In this document: positions 16,881 through 24,694 of the stretch, piece by piece
Numbering within the stretch: position 1 is the stretch's first letter
How the letters are laid out: each line of letters begins with the position of its first letter
Assembly (NCBI GenBank): GCA_024689865.1
Contig: JAILDA010000028.1
Span: 1-34,961, forward strand
Length of the DNA: 34,961 nt
Reading direction: 5' to 3'
Source of the DNA: Clostridia bacterium
GTDB lineage: Bacteria; Bacillota; Clostridia; Peptostreptococcales; Anaerovoracaceae
Translations under genes and position numbers: made by a program
Notes under the pieces: model-generated
What the model was told of the DNA's origin: nothing
Seen by the model: the letters and a program-made list of their open reading frames with translations, nothing else
The model's database searches: none

Positions 16881-19019
16881 TTACAGCAGCTCGCGGAAAT
16901 ACAGCCCGGCCGTACGGCGCCCCGGAAGCGGGGCTTTTTCCATGCAAAGAGCCGTGATCTCCGCGCACTCCTCAGCGGTCTCCGTGGTGAAGTACAAGAG
17001 ACGGAACGACAGGTCCGGAAGGTTCCTGTCCGCGGCGTAAAGAGGTACGCAGTTGAGCAGCTCGGAATACTGCTTATCGCGGCACAGAACGGTAAACCTT
17101 TCGCCCTTGCGGTCCGTAAGGATGTTTACACCTTTGCAGTCTCCGCAGCCGTTCTTTCCCCTGGCCGGGCAGGCGCGAAACTTCATCAGAGGAAGATAAC
17201 CGTAGACCACGGCTCCGGCGCGGTCCGCGAATGATATCCTGCGCATGTCAGCAGACGGCATCTCGAAAGAAACACAGGCATCCGCAAGACCGAGCTTTAG
17301 GTGCTCTTCCATCGATACGGAGTTGAGGATGTTGAGGGTAAAGCCTCCGTGAGCGGTAAATCCGAATTCACGGGCAAGTTTCAGCGCTCCAAGGTTTTCT
17401 ACGTAAGCATCTATTATGTTAAACTCTTTTATTTCTGCCAGCTTTGCCCTTATGGTTTTCATGTGCGAAGGCCATATCACAGGCGGTATCTCCGCCATGA
17501 TGAGCTCTGCTCCGCAATCTTTTGCCCTGTTTACGGATACAGCGTCTATCGCTTTGAGCGGCAAAATGACGGTATCCGGACAGCCCGAAAACAGCTGATC
17601 TGCGCTTTCAAACCTTGCCCTTAAGGTATTTTCCCGTCCGCCGCGCCAAGACGCGTCAGAAGCCTTGTTTTCGGCCTTAGAACGCATGTCCGGCGCGCCC
17701 TTCAGCCCTGCATTCCCGGGCACTGCTACAGAGGAGATCTTGTGCTCTTCCAACTGCCTTTTCCCTAATGCTCTTACCCTTTCTTCGGCCAGTCCTTCCA
17801 ATGCTTTTCTGCGCAGTTCGTTGAGCTGTGACGCAGGCAGCATCACCGCCCCTTCAATGTCCGTTTTAAGATCGTTAAGGTAGTACGGAGTACCTCCTGT
17901 CTTGGACAGATACCGCTCCGCGTATTCCTTGGTAAGGGGCAGCGTTTTGGGCGTCTGCGGCACCTCGCCGGCAGCGCTGAACGACACGCTGCCGTCTGTG
18001 ACCGTAAGCTCCGCGGGCTGCCCTTCGCGCACCGTAAGATGCATGTCAACAGCTATGTTCCGGGGCTCCTTTTCGTAGAGCTTCGCAAGGTCATTAAGTA
18101 CCTGGTCGGCGGCTGTAACGTCCTCCTTGGTGCGGTACCCGAACATGTCCGGTCCCCGCTTTCCTGTCAGGTATCCGTCAGTAAAACCGCTCCTGGAGAA
18201 CACCGCGCGCAGAGTCTCCATGTCCGGTTCGCTGCCCTCCATTACAGCCCTGCAGGCGGTAACGGCAGCGGCCACGTACTCCGCCCTCTTCATGCGGCCT
18301 TCTATCTTTAAGCTCGATACCCCGGCGTCCGCCAGTTCCGCTATGTGGTCTATGTACGACAGATCCTTTAAGGACAGCGCGTGATCCCTTCCGCAGATGC
18401 TGCAGTCCAGTCTGCACGGCTGGGCGCAAAGACCTCTGTTGCCGCTCCTGCCGCCTATCATGGACGAAATGTAGCACATCCCGGAAACGCTCATGCAATG
18501 TGCTCCGTGCACGAATACTTCGATATCCATGCCGGTTCTGTCGTGTATGTCCTTTATTTCCTCTAGCGTAAGCTCACGCGCGGCAACAGCCCTGGAAAAA
18601 CCCATTTCCTTAAGAAGCGCGGTGCCCTCCGCGTTGTGGACGGCCATCTGGGTGGACGCGATGAGCGCCGTATCCGGCCAATTCTCCCTTGCGTACTTAG
18701 CTACTGCAAGATCCTGGACTATGAGTCCGTCCGCACCCGCGCCGCAGGCGGTATCCACGGTCTTTCTCATGGCTGCAAGTTCGCGGTCGAACACAAGAGT
18801 GTTTACGGTAACGTAGACACGTACTCCCCTCTCGTGGCAGCGTGCAACGGTCTGGGGGAGCTTGTCGCCGGCAAAGTTGTCGGCGCTGCGTCTGGCGTTG
18901 AAATCCGGCAGTCCGAAATAGACAGCGTCCGCGCCGCATCTGAGCGCCGCGGTAAGCTGCTCTTCTCCGCCGACAGGCGCAAGTATCTCCGGCCTTTTAT
19001 CTTTTGGTATGATCTTCAT
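16881..19019 (-). CDS. U32 family protein, long form with C-terminal extension (RlhA/collagenase-like)
   Basis: Member of the U32 'peptidase' family (712 aa). Several U32 proteins are now known to act in RNA hydroxylation or quinone hydroxylation and carry an iron-sulfur cluster, so the peptidase label is doubtful. The N-terminal TIM-barrel-like domain begins PEILAPVGGEEQLTAALRCGADAVYFG. The U32 signature is at residues 167-185 (EVFVHGAHCMSVSGMCYIS), followed by GGRSGNRGLCAQPCR. Cysteines 175, 182, 198 and 202 are the likely cluster ligands. The second half resembles the DUF3656-containing extension of the long U32 group and includes a second barrel-like segment with ACPARGKNGCGDCKG. It is the last of a four-gene minus-strand operon, 22 bases after the shorter U32 gene. 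Confidence 0.9.
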   Translation of the reverse strand: MKIIPKDKRPEILAPVGGEEQLTAALRCGADAVYFGLPDFNARRSADNFAGDKLPQTVARCHERGVRVYVTVNTLVFDRELAAMRKTVDTACGAGADGLIVQDLAVAKYARENWPDTALIASTQMAVHNAEGTALLKEMGFSRAVAARELTLEEIKDIHDRTGMDIEVFVHGAHCMSVSGMCYISSMIGGRSGNRGLCAQPCRLDCSICGRDHALSLKDLSYIDHIAELADAGVSSLKIEGRMKRAEYVAAAVTACRAVMEGSEPDMETLRAVFSRSGFTDGYLTGKRGPDMFGYRTKEDVTAADQVLNDLAKLYEKEPRNIAVDMHLTVREGQPAELTVTDGSVSFSAAGEVPQTPKTLPLTKEYAERYLSKTGGTPYYLNDLKTDIEGAVMLPASQLNELRRKALEGLAEERVRALGKRQLEEHKISSVAVPGNAGLKGAPDMRSKAENKASDASWRGGRENTLRARFESADQLFSGCPDTVILPLKAIDAVSVNRAKDCGAELIMAEIPPVIWPSHMKTIRAKLAEIKEFNIIDAYVENLGALKLAREFGFTAHGGFTLNILNSVSMEEHLKLGLADACVSFEMPSADMRRISFADRAGAVVYGYLPLMKFRACPARGKNGCGDCKGVNILTDRKGERFTVLCRDKQYSELLNCVPLYAADRNLPDLSFRLLYFTTETAEECAEITALCMEKAPLPGRRTAGLYFRELL

Positions 19020-19041
19020 TTATAAGCTTCTCCAACGCCGG

Positions 19042-20259
19042 TCAAACGCGCTTTCTGAGTATGTCCTGAGCCTTTATTCCGTCCGGTGCGCTTATCCTAA
19101 GGCGCCTCATCGGGACCGCGGAACGCTGCATTGATTCGCCGTCTTCGCTCTCGATGCTCTCCACTGTAAAACTGCGGCCCGCGCTTCCGGGACTTAAGAT
19201 CTCTAGTTTATCGCCCACGGCAAACGGATTTCTGGTCTCGATCAGGAGCTTTCCGTCCGCGCTGTCCTTAAGGGCAGAAGCCACGAACAGAGTGTTGCGG
19301 ATGTATCCGGAAGTATCCGGGGCTACGGACTCCGGGTCTCCGAGATAGAAACCCGTGCAGAACGGCCTGTGACTGGTGGTGTCCAGTTCGCTCCTCGCCT
19401 GATCCGCGTTTATCTTTCCGTCGATCAGCATCCTGTACGCGTTTACCACCGTGCCTATGTAGAACGGAGTCCTCATGCGGCCTTCTATCTTAAAGCTGCA
19501 GATGCCTGCGGCAGCCATCTTATCCAGTATGTCCGCGCAGCACATCTCCTTGGACGACAGTATCGCCATTCCGTTCTCGCTCTCTTCCACCTTAAAGAAC
19601 TCGCCGGGGCGCTTCTCTTCCATAAGGTAATAGTTCCAGCGGCATGTCTGGGCGCACTGTCCGCGGTTGCCGCTGCGTCCCGCAAGGAAAGCGCTCAGCA
19701 TGCAGCGTCCGGAATAAGACATGCACATCGCTCCGTGTATGAAGCCTTCCAGCTGAAGGTCCGCCGGGGTGTTGGCCCTTATCTCCGCTATCTGCTCCAG
19801 CGAAAGTTCTCTTGCAAGCACTATCCTGGAAGCTCCCAGATCGTAGTACACCTTTGCCGCACGGTAATTCATGCAGTTGGCCTGGGTGCTTACGTGCACC
19901 TCCAGATCCGGTACGTTCTCCTTTATCTGCGCAACTGCGCCTATGTCGGACACTATCACGGCGTCCGCTCCTATGTCCTTCAGAAAGCGCGCGTATTCTC
20001 CCAGCCTTGGTATCTCGTCGTTATTGGCAAAGCAGTTGACCGTCACGTACATCCTTCTGCCGTTGGAATGTATGAATTCTGAGGCTTCCTTAAGTCCTGC
20101 CTCATCGAATCCCGCGGACGATGCCCTTAGCTGCATGAACGGTCCGCCCAGGTATACTGCGTCCGCTCCGAACCTGACAGCAGTCCTTACCGCTTCCATG
20201 TCTCCTGACGGGGCCAGCAGCTCCGGCTTCCTGCCGTCTTTCATCGTTATCTCTTTCAT
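19042..20259 (-). CDS. U32 family protein, short form (TrhP/YegQ-like tRNA hydroxylation protein)
   Basis: U32 protein of 405 aa, the length of TrhP/YegQ proteins that take part in 5-hydroxyuridine formation at tRNA position 34. It starts with PELLAPSGDMEAVRTAVRFGADAVYLGG. It has the family signature EGFIHGAMCMSYSGRC at 171-186, then GGRSGNRGQCAQTCRW-type AGRSGNRGQCAQTCRW. C179, C186, C202 and C206 match the iron-sulfur ligands. A C-terminal beta-barrel-like domain follows (NPFAVGDKLEILSPG). The assignment to the tRNA pathway is by length and motif only. The start overlaps the upstream HTH gene as ATGA. An in-frame ATG at codon 6 is an alternative start. Confidence 0.9.
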   Translation of the reverse strand: MKEITMKDGRKPELLAPSGDMEAVRTAVRFGADAVYLGGPFMQLRASSAGFDEAGLKEASEFIHSNGRRMYVTVNCFANNDEIPRLGEYARFLKDIGADAVIVSDIGAVAQIKENVPDLEVHVSTQANCMNYRAAKVYYDLGASRIVLARELSLEQIAEIRANTPADLQLEGFIHGAMCMSYSGRCMLSAFLAGRSGNRGQCAQTCRWNYYLMEEKRPGEFFKVEESENGMAILSSKEMCCADILDKMAAAGICSFKIEGRMRTPFYIGTVVNAYRMLIDGKINADQARSELDTTSHRPFCTGFYLGDPESVAPDTSGYIRNTLFVASALKDSADGKLLIETRNPFAVGDKLEILSPGSAGRSFTVESIESEDGESMQRSAVPMRRLRISAPDGIKAQDILRKRV

Positions 20260-20636
20260 TTCAGCACCTTAAAACTGTTTCTGTTATATTCAATTATCCC
20301 GTCTCCGCTCATCCTGGCAAGTTCCCTGGACAGCGCGCTCCTGTCGCAGCCCAGATACTCCGCCATCTCTTCCCTGCTGAGCGGCACGCTGAATCCGCAG
20401 CCGTTCTCTTCCTTGTACAGTTCCAGAAAGGCTGTTATCTTTTCCCTTAAACTGTGCTTAAGCAGCACCCGGACGCGGTCGTTCATGTCCAGCATTTTCT
20501 GCGCCAGTCCGGCCGTAAGCCGCGTCGTTTCATCCGGGCCTTCGCCCAGGCATTGCTTAAGCTGAAGCGATTCCGCTTCCGTTAGAAGCGCCTGCGGACC
20601 TGCGACGTGCATCATTTTCGTTTCATTCGGTGTCAT
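20256..20636 (-). CDS. Crp/Fnr-type winged-helix protein lacking the nucleotide-binding domain
   Basis: Small putative transcription factor (126 aa). Residues ~40-70 resemble the dimerisation helix of Crp/Fnr regulators (LAQKMLDMNDRVRVLLKHSLREKITAF). Residues ~84-126 are a Crp-type winged helix (PLSREEMAEYLGCDRSALSRELARM, then GIIEYNRNSFKVL). Full-length family members have about 220 residues, with a cyclic-nucleotide-binding beta barrel in front; only ~40 unrelated residues stand in its place here. This does not look like decay, because a good GGAGG site precedes ATG 20636, the upstream gene ends 12 bases away, and the reading frame is intact. It overlaps the TrhP-like gene by four bases. 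Its targets and signal are unknown. Confidence 0.8.
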   Translation of the reverse strand: MTPNETKMMHVAGPQALLTEAESLQLKQCLGEGPDETTRLTAGLAQKMLDMNDRVRVLLKHSLREKITAFLELYKEENGCGFSVPLSREEMAEYLGCDRSALSRELARMSGDGIIEYNRNSFKVLK

Positions 20637-20648
20637 GGATCCTCCGCC

Positions 20649-22451
20649 CTACCTTCCGTACCTGAAATTGGTCTTCTCGTAGAATTCCATGTAATTATGG
20701 TTGTATAAGCTGCTCTGCAGTTCCAGCGGCAGCTCGCCGGCGAACCACGAGGTCCCTGTTATCATGCAGCGCCCGTCCTCCAGGATCGCAGGCACGTCTT
20801 CCGACAGAGCCTGCGATGCCTTCATGAACGAAGGCCCGCCAAGTCCGCAGAGCCTAAACAGCTCCGGCATCAGAAATGCCGTTGACAAAGTACGTCCCGT
20901 TCCGCTGAATTCGACGCCCAGCTTAGCCTTCGCGGCGCTGTTAGCCCAGATGATGTATCTGGTATCCGCTGCACGGACGACGGCGGCCCTTGTAAATACA
21001 TCCAAAGCTCCGCCCAGATCCGGAGCGCATTTGGAATAGATCACTACCACCACAGGCTCCTCGTCCGCCTCCATCCTGTCCAGCATCGTGCCCAGGTAGA
21101 AAAAGCTGTCCTTTATCGCCCCGAAATAGTTGTTCAAAACATTCCTCTGCGCAGCGGGTATGCCCTCGTTGATGATGATCCCGTAGTGCGAAGACTCGCT
21201 GTCATAAGGCGCGGAATTCTGCGTAGATGCGGCAAAAATGAACTGCCTTGCATTGCCCTTCGAAAGACCTTCTCTCCACATGTCGTAGACCTTTGAATAA
21301 AGCATCCAGTCTGTGTTTCCGCCGGCGGTGTCTCCGACCGGACCTTCCGTATACGCAGGGAAACTAAAGCTTTCGAAGCCGAGGTAATCGCACACCCTTT
21401 CTGTGTTTCGGCTGCCGGGAGCCACAGGCTGAACGCCCTGAGTCCCGTAGCCCTGGGATCTAAGGTAGTGCACGTAGGAATTTGTGTAAGTCCTTATCGT
21501 TCCGGGCGAAACGTAACCTGTAAGGAGGCTCCTTGCGGGGCCTGCGGATGAGTCCCTGAAGCCGCCTGTCACCAATGATCCGGTCAATGCGAACGCCCTG
21601 ATGCGGTCGTAGTCCTCGTAAGCCGACGCTACGTCCGATATGTCCGTATAATCCGCAAATGACTCCAGCTGTATCGCCACTATGCTTACCGCTTTATCGT
21701 CTGTAATGTCCGCAGCCTCGTATGCCTTAAGCATTTCTGCTGCGCTTTCCGCCGAGTAACCTCCCGGAGCCGGCTCCGCAGAGTCTCTGACTGCGGTAAG
21801 CATCAGCGGGTATATGAATCCCCTCGTAACGTACTGCCTGGCATCTTCTCCCAACTCAAGCGTTCCGCCGTACTGCGGCTCCACAGGATACTTTGCGGTA
21901 TTCGTCACCTGCTTAAACCCCCAGACAGAAAACCCCGCCAGAACAGCCAGAAATATTATCCTGCCCGCAAACCACGGGGTCTTTCTCTTAAGGAACAGCA
22001 CTAACAGAAGCGTCGTTACCGCGACGAGGTAGATGACGCAGAGCACGCTCAGAAGGTCCAGTCTAACTTTTGAAGCGTCGGAGATGTAATCGAATGCTTC
22101 CCCGGACACTATGTCCGAAAACCATATCGTCTCTGACGTCTGCTTCAGCTTCAGCGACTCCAGAAAACTGAATAACAACACGCCTCCGGAAGACAGAAGG
22201 AAGGACAGCCACGGCCTTCCGACTATCATGTATACCGCAAGATGCAGCAGGACCACAGGCGCCAGATTGAACAGAAGCAGACGCGCGGCCGCAAAGTAGC
22301 TCCTAAACAGGCCGGATCCAAGACCGCCCGTTCCCAGAGCCAGCGATAGCACGCCGGTCGCCGCGCCGAATATTATAAGAAGAAGCACAGCCACGATCAC
22401 AAGGCCCGGCTTCCGTTCTCTTTTATTTGTTTTTTCCTGATCCTTTGCCAT
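20649..22451 (-). CDS. LTA-synthase-fold (sulfatase superfamily) membrane protein, probably catalytically inactive
   Basis: 600-aa protein with about five N-terminal membrane helices (between ~17 and 185) and an extracytoplasmic domain of the lipoteichoic acid synthase/phosphoglycerol transferase type. Recognisable family blocks are IVAIQLESFADY (259-269), SLLTGY (308-313), a TQN-x-x-PY block (410-416) and YIIWANSAAKAK (499-510). Compared by eye with S. aureus LtaS, the metal and catalytic positions are largely lost: only E263 is kept, the nucleophile Thr is a Ser (301/302), GDH becomes SKC (473-475), and TQNHGPY becomes TQNSAPY. It is the first gene of the operon with the HTH and U32 genes, behind its own promoter. 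ATG 22451 has an AGGAG site 13 bases away, longer than usual. Confidence 0.78.
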   Translation of the reverse strand: MAKDQEKTNKRERKPGLVIVAVLLLIIFGAATGVLSLALGTGGLGSGLFRSYFAAARLLLFNLAPVVLLHLAVYMIVGRPWLSFLLSSGGVLLFSFLESLKLKQTSETIWFSDIVSGEAFDYISDASKVRLDLLSVLCVIYLVAVTTLLLVLFLKRKTPWFAGRIIFLAVLAGFSVWGFKQVTNTAKYPVEPQYGGTLELGEDARQYVTRGFIYPLMLTAVRDSAEPAPGGYSAESAAEMLKAYEAADITDDKAVSIVAIQLESFADYTDISDVASAYEDYDRIRAFALTGSLVTGGFRDSSAGPARSLLTGYVSPGTIRTYTNSYVHYLRSQGYGTQGVQPVAPGSRNTERVCDYLGFESFSFPAYTEGPVGDTAGGNTDWMLYSKVYDMWREGLSKGNARQFIFAASTQNSAPYDSESSHYGIIINEGIPAAQRNVLNNYFGAIKDSFFYLGTMLDRMEADEEPVVVVIYSKCAPDLGGALDVFTRAAVVRAADTRYIIWANSAAKAKLGVEFSGTGRTLSTAFLMPELFRLCGLGGPSFMKASQALSEDVPAILEDGRCMITGTSWFAGELPLELQSSLYNHNYMEFYEKTNFRYGR

Positions 22452-22525
22452 GATGCGTAAAGATCTCCTGATCCATATGATTTTTTCGTCCGGGACATGA
22501 AAACAGCCCCGGTTTTCAGGCAGTC

Positions 22526-22554
22526 ATTCTACCATTTTTTCGTTGCGAAGGCAA
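22526..22554 (-). promoter_or_regulatory. Sigma-A promoter for the LTA-synthase-fold/HTH/U32 operon
   Basis: Minus strand TTGCCT (22549-22554), 17-base spacer, TAGAAT (22526-22531). It lies 75 bases before the first gene. The leader contains a 7-bp hairpin TGAAAAC-N7-GTTTTCA (22498-22518) without a T-tract. Confidence 0.65.
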
Positions 22555-22572
22555 CATTAATACCGCTCCAAT

Positions 22573-22607
22573 AAAAAAGCGCAGACAAGCGTTCTGCCTG
22601 TCTGCGC
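22573..22607 (-). terminator. Rho-independent terminator after the SPFH operon
   Basis: Minus strand GCGCAGACA pairs perfectly with TGTCTGCGC over an 11-base loop and is followed by TTTTTTATT. It closes the SPFH-partner unit before the next promoter. Confidence 0.88.
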
Positions 22608-22621
22608 GAATGTTGCAAAAG

Positions 22622-23137
22622 CTACCTGAACGTGCTCTTGTTAAGGCCTGTGGTGTTGTGCCGCCTTATATGGGAACGCTTGAGCTCGTCCGCGGCGCAT
22701 TCAACTTCGTGCGACGCGCCCAGATCTACGCCCGCGCGCCTCTTTAACGCAGCCTCCTCACGGAACTGCTTGGCAAGCCAGTCGTTCTTGCGGTCTTCGA
22801 AAAGAACGCTCTGAGTCTTAACGTCTACGGGACCGGACTTGTATCCGGAGTATGCGCTCCGGCTGCCGGTATTGCTGCTCCCGTAAGTTGCCCCGGGAAC
22901 GTTGCGGAAAGACTGAGACTGCCTTGCGCGGTCCATGCTCTCCTGCTGCGCGTCATAGACCCTTCCGGACTGACTGCGCACTCCCTGCGACTGCTGGGAC
23001 GGCATCCTGAACTGCTGCTGCCGTTGGTTCATTTGCTGAATTCTGGCAGCCTTGGACGCGCCCGACGCCACCTTGGCAATGATCGTGATGACCACGACCA
23101 TCCATATTATGCCGAATAGAATGGAGACTACTTCCAT
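22622..23137 (-). CDS. Small Gln/Ser-rich membrane-anchored protein of unknown function (SPFH partner)
   Basis: 171 aa, no family recognised. One N-terminal membrane helix (residues ~3-24, VVSILFGIIWMVVVITIIAKV) is followed by a low-complexity linker rich in Q, S, R and G (~30-105). A charged C-terminal part follows (DRKNDWLAKQFREEAALKRR onward) that looks helical. It starts only 2 bases after the SPFH gene stop and is followed by a terminator, so the two form a tight two-gene operon. The position is where many SPFH genes carry an nfeD gene, but I see no NfeD OB-fold here. I infer that it is a membrane partner or adaptor of the SPFH oligomer; the function is open. Confidence 0.8.
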   Translation of the reverse strand: MEVVSILFGIIWMVVVITIIAKVASGASKAARIQQMNQRQQQFRMPSQQSQGVRSQSGRVYDAQQESMDRARQSQSFRNVPGATYGSSNTGSRSAYSGYKSGPVDVKTQSVLFEDRKNDWLAKQFREEAALKRRAGVDLGASHEVECAADELKRSHIRRHNTTGLNKSTFR

Positions 23138-23139
23138 GG

Positions 23140-24033
23140 TTACTTAGCGCTTTCCTTAAGTGCTGCGATCGTCCCCGCCAGATTAGCGATGTCCGAGGGA
23201 ACGATTATCTTGGTGGCCTGACCGTCTGCCATGGCCTCTGCGGTCTCGAAGGACTTGAGCTTTATGTAGCCCTCGCCCGGAGCAGCCTCGTTGATCAGCC
23301 TTATGGATTCGGCCTTTGCACGCTGTACTGCCAGCAGAGCTTCGGCTTCACCTTCCGCCTCCTTGATGCGCTGTTCCTTAACAGCTTCCGCGTGGAGGAT
23401 GGCTGCCTGCTTTTCACCTTCTGCCATGGTGATCGCGGACTGCTTCTTACCTTCTGCGGTAAGGATGGCTTCTCTCTTTTCACGCTCTGCCTTCATCTGC
23501 TTTTCCATTGCATCCTGGATGCTCTTGGGCGGCTCTATGTTCTTGACCTCTACACGGCTTACCTTGATGCCCCACTTATCGGTGGCTTCGTCCAGGATGG
23601 CTGTGATGCGCGCGTTGATGGCATCGCGGCTGGTGAGTGTTTCATCGAGAGTCATGGAACCTATTATGTTACGAAGGGTCGTAGCGGAGAGGTTCTCGAT
23701 GGCTGCCAGCGGTCTTTCAACGCCGTAGGCGAAAGCCTTGGGGTCGAAGATGTAGAAGAATACTACGGAGTCTACGCGCATGGTAACGTTATCCTTTGTG
23801 ATAACGGGCTGCGGCTCGAAGTCCGCTACCTGTTCCTTGAGGGAGACTCTCTTCTTTATCTTGTAGAAGATGGGGATCCTGAAGTGCGGACCGGCGTTCC
23901 ATGTGGAGTGGTATTTACCGAGGAGCTCCACGATGTAAGCGTAGGCCTGAGGCACTATTACGATGCATCTGATGAGCAGGATGACTACTATTACTGCTAC
24001 TACTATTGCTATTATCGTTCCGATATCTGGCAT
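23140..24033 (-). CDS. SPFH/band 7 membrane protein (stomatin/paraslipin-like, QmcA type)
   Basis: Membrane-scaffold protein (297 aa). An N-terminal membrane helix (~4-27) is followed by the band 7 domain: VPQAYAYIVELLGKY, NVTMRVDSVVFFYIFDPKAFAYGV, then SMTLDETLTSRDAINARI. A long coiled-coil helix (~180-260) follows, rich in AEGE/KAE repeats (TAEGKKQSAITMAEGEKQAA). Such proteins form large ring- or cage-like oligomers that organise membrane domains and control membrane proteases. The start has AGGAGG 6-7 bases upstream. It uses ATC much more than the ATA preferred by the housekeeping genes nearby, which suggests high expression. The protease partner NfeD is not adjacent; a different small membrane protein is. 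Confidence 0.92.
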   Translation of the reverse strand: MPDIGTIIAIVVAVIVVILLIRCIVIVPQAYAYIVELLGKYHSTWNAGPHFRIPIFYKIKKRVSLKEQVADFEPQPVITKDNVTMRVDSVVFFYIFDPKAFAYGVERPLAAIENLSATTLRNIIGSMTLDETLTSRDAINARITAILDEATDKWGIKVSRVEVKNIEPPKSIQDAMEKQMKAEREKREAILTAEGKKQSAITMAEGEKQAAILHAEAVKEQRIKEAEGEAEALLAVQRAKAESIRLINEAAPGEGYIKLKSFETAEAMADGQATKIIVPSDIANLAGTIAALKESAK

Positions 24034-24119
24034 TTCATTCCTCCTTTTGATCTTAACGATACATTGGTGTTGTTTTCAGATCTGACTGTCTTGCTGTTTT
24101 CAGCCGTACAGTTTTTTAT

Positions 24120-24128
24120 ATTATAACA
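24120..24128 (-). promoter_or_regulatory. Extended -10 promoter for the SPFH operon
   Basis: Minus strand TGT-TATAAT (extended -10), 86 bases before the SPFH start, with no clear -35 box. The leader contains CTGAAAACA twice, 24 bases apart, and a TCAGATCTGA palindrome (24076-24085). Confidence 0.55.
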
Positions 24129-24155
24129 TACGACGCGGCGTTAGGACATAATTTT

Positions 24156-24188
24156 TGAAAAAGGCCGGAGCGATAGGCCCCGGCCTTT
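24156..24188 (-). terminator. Rho-independent terminator after hsp20
   Basis: Minus strand AAAGGCCGG pairs with CCGGCCTTT over an 11-base loop and runs into TTTTTC then AAAAATT. It separates the hsp20 gene from the SPFH promoter. Confidence 0.82.
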
Positions 24189-24217
24189 GCCGTTATGTTT
24201 TGTTCTGCCCCAGACTA

Positions 24218-24601
24218 TTACAGGATCTCCAGCCTCTTGGTCTTAGGCTCTTCCGGCTGTTTCTTAGGCATCGTCAGCTTAAGCACACCGTCCGTGTAGC
24301 TTGCTGAGATCTTCTCGGGATCCACGCCGCTGATGTCGAAGCTCCTGCTGTAGCTGCCGTAGCTTCTCTCGGAGCGGATGACTCTGCCCTCGCTGTCCTT
24401 TTCCTCGTGTTCGTTGTTCCTGGTAGCGGTTATCACCATGGTGTCGTCCTGAAGGTCGATATGTATGTCTTCTTTCTTGAACCCGGGAAGATCCGCCTCA
24501 AGAATGTAATTGCCGTCCTTTTCCGTAATGTCTGTACGGAACTCCGGGAACGGGTTGTAGCTTCTCATATATCTGCGTGCATAAGGTGTAAGTTCGAACA
24601 T
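24218..24601 (-). CDS. Hsp20/alpha-crystallin small heat shock protein
   Basis: ATP-independent holdase chaperone that binds unfolding proteins (127 aa). A short N-terminus is followed by the alpha-crystallin domain (~20-112: FRTDITEKDGNYILEADLPGF, IHIDLQDDTMVITA, then YTDGVLKLTMPK). The C-terminal tail ends in LEIL, an I-x-I-like anchor. The track starts at 24625, but ATG 24601 has a perfect AGGAGG 8 bases upstream and gives the normal N-terminus MFELTPYARRYMR. The gene is monocistronic, with a CIRCE operator ~100 bases upstream and a terminator behind, so heat control by the HrcA repressor is expected. Confidence 0.94.
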   Translation of the reverse strand: MFELTPYARRYMRSYNPFPEFRTDITEKDGNYILEADLPGFKKEDIHIDLQDDTMVITATRNNEHEEKDSEGRVIRSERSYGSYSRSFDISGVDPEKISASYTDGVLKLTMPKKQPEEPKTKRLEIL

Positions 24602-24694
24602 TTTTGTTCCCTCCTTTTGTTTCATTTCTTTTTACATCTAAAAGATAACGCCCCATTGTGACGGTATTTTTACGCAAATGTGAAGGAAAAGTGA

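Noticed and set aside
20256-20636. Frameshifted remnant of a full Crp/Fnr gene
   Set aside because: Only 12 bases separate it from the upstream gene, it has its own GGAGG site, and I found no barrel-like sequence in other frames nearby.
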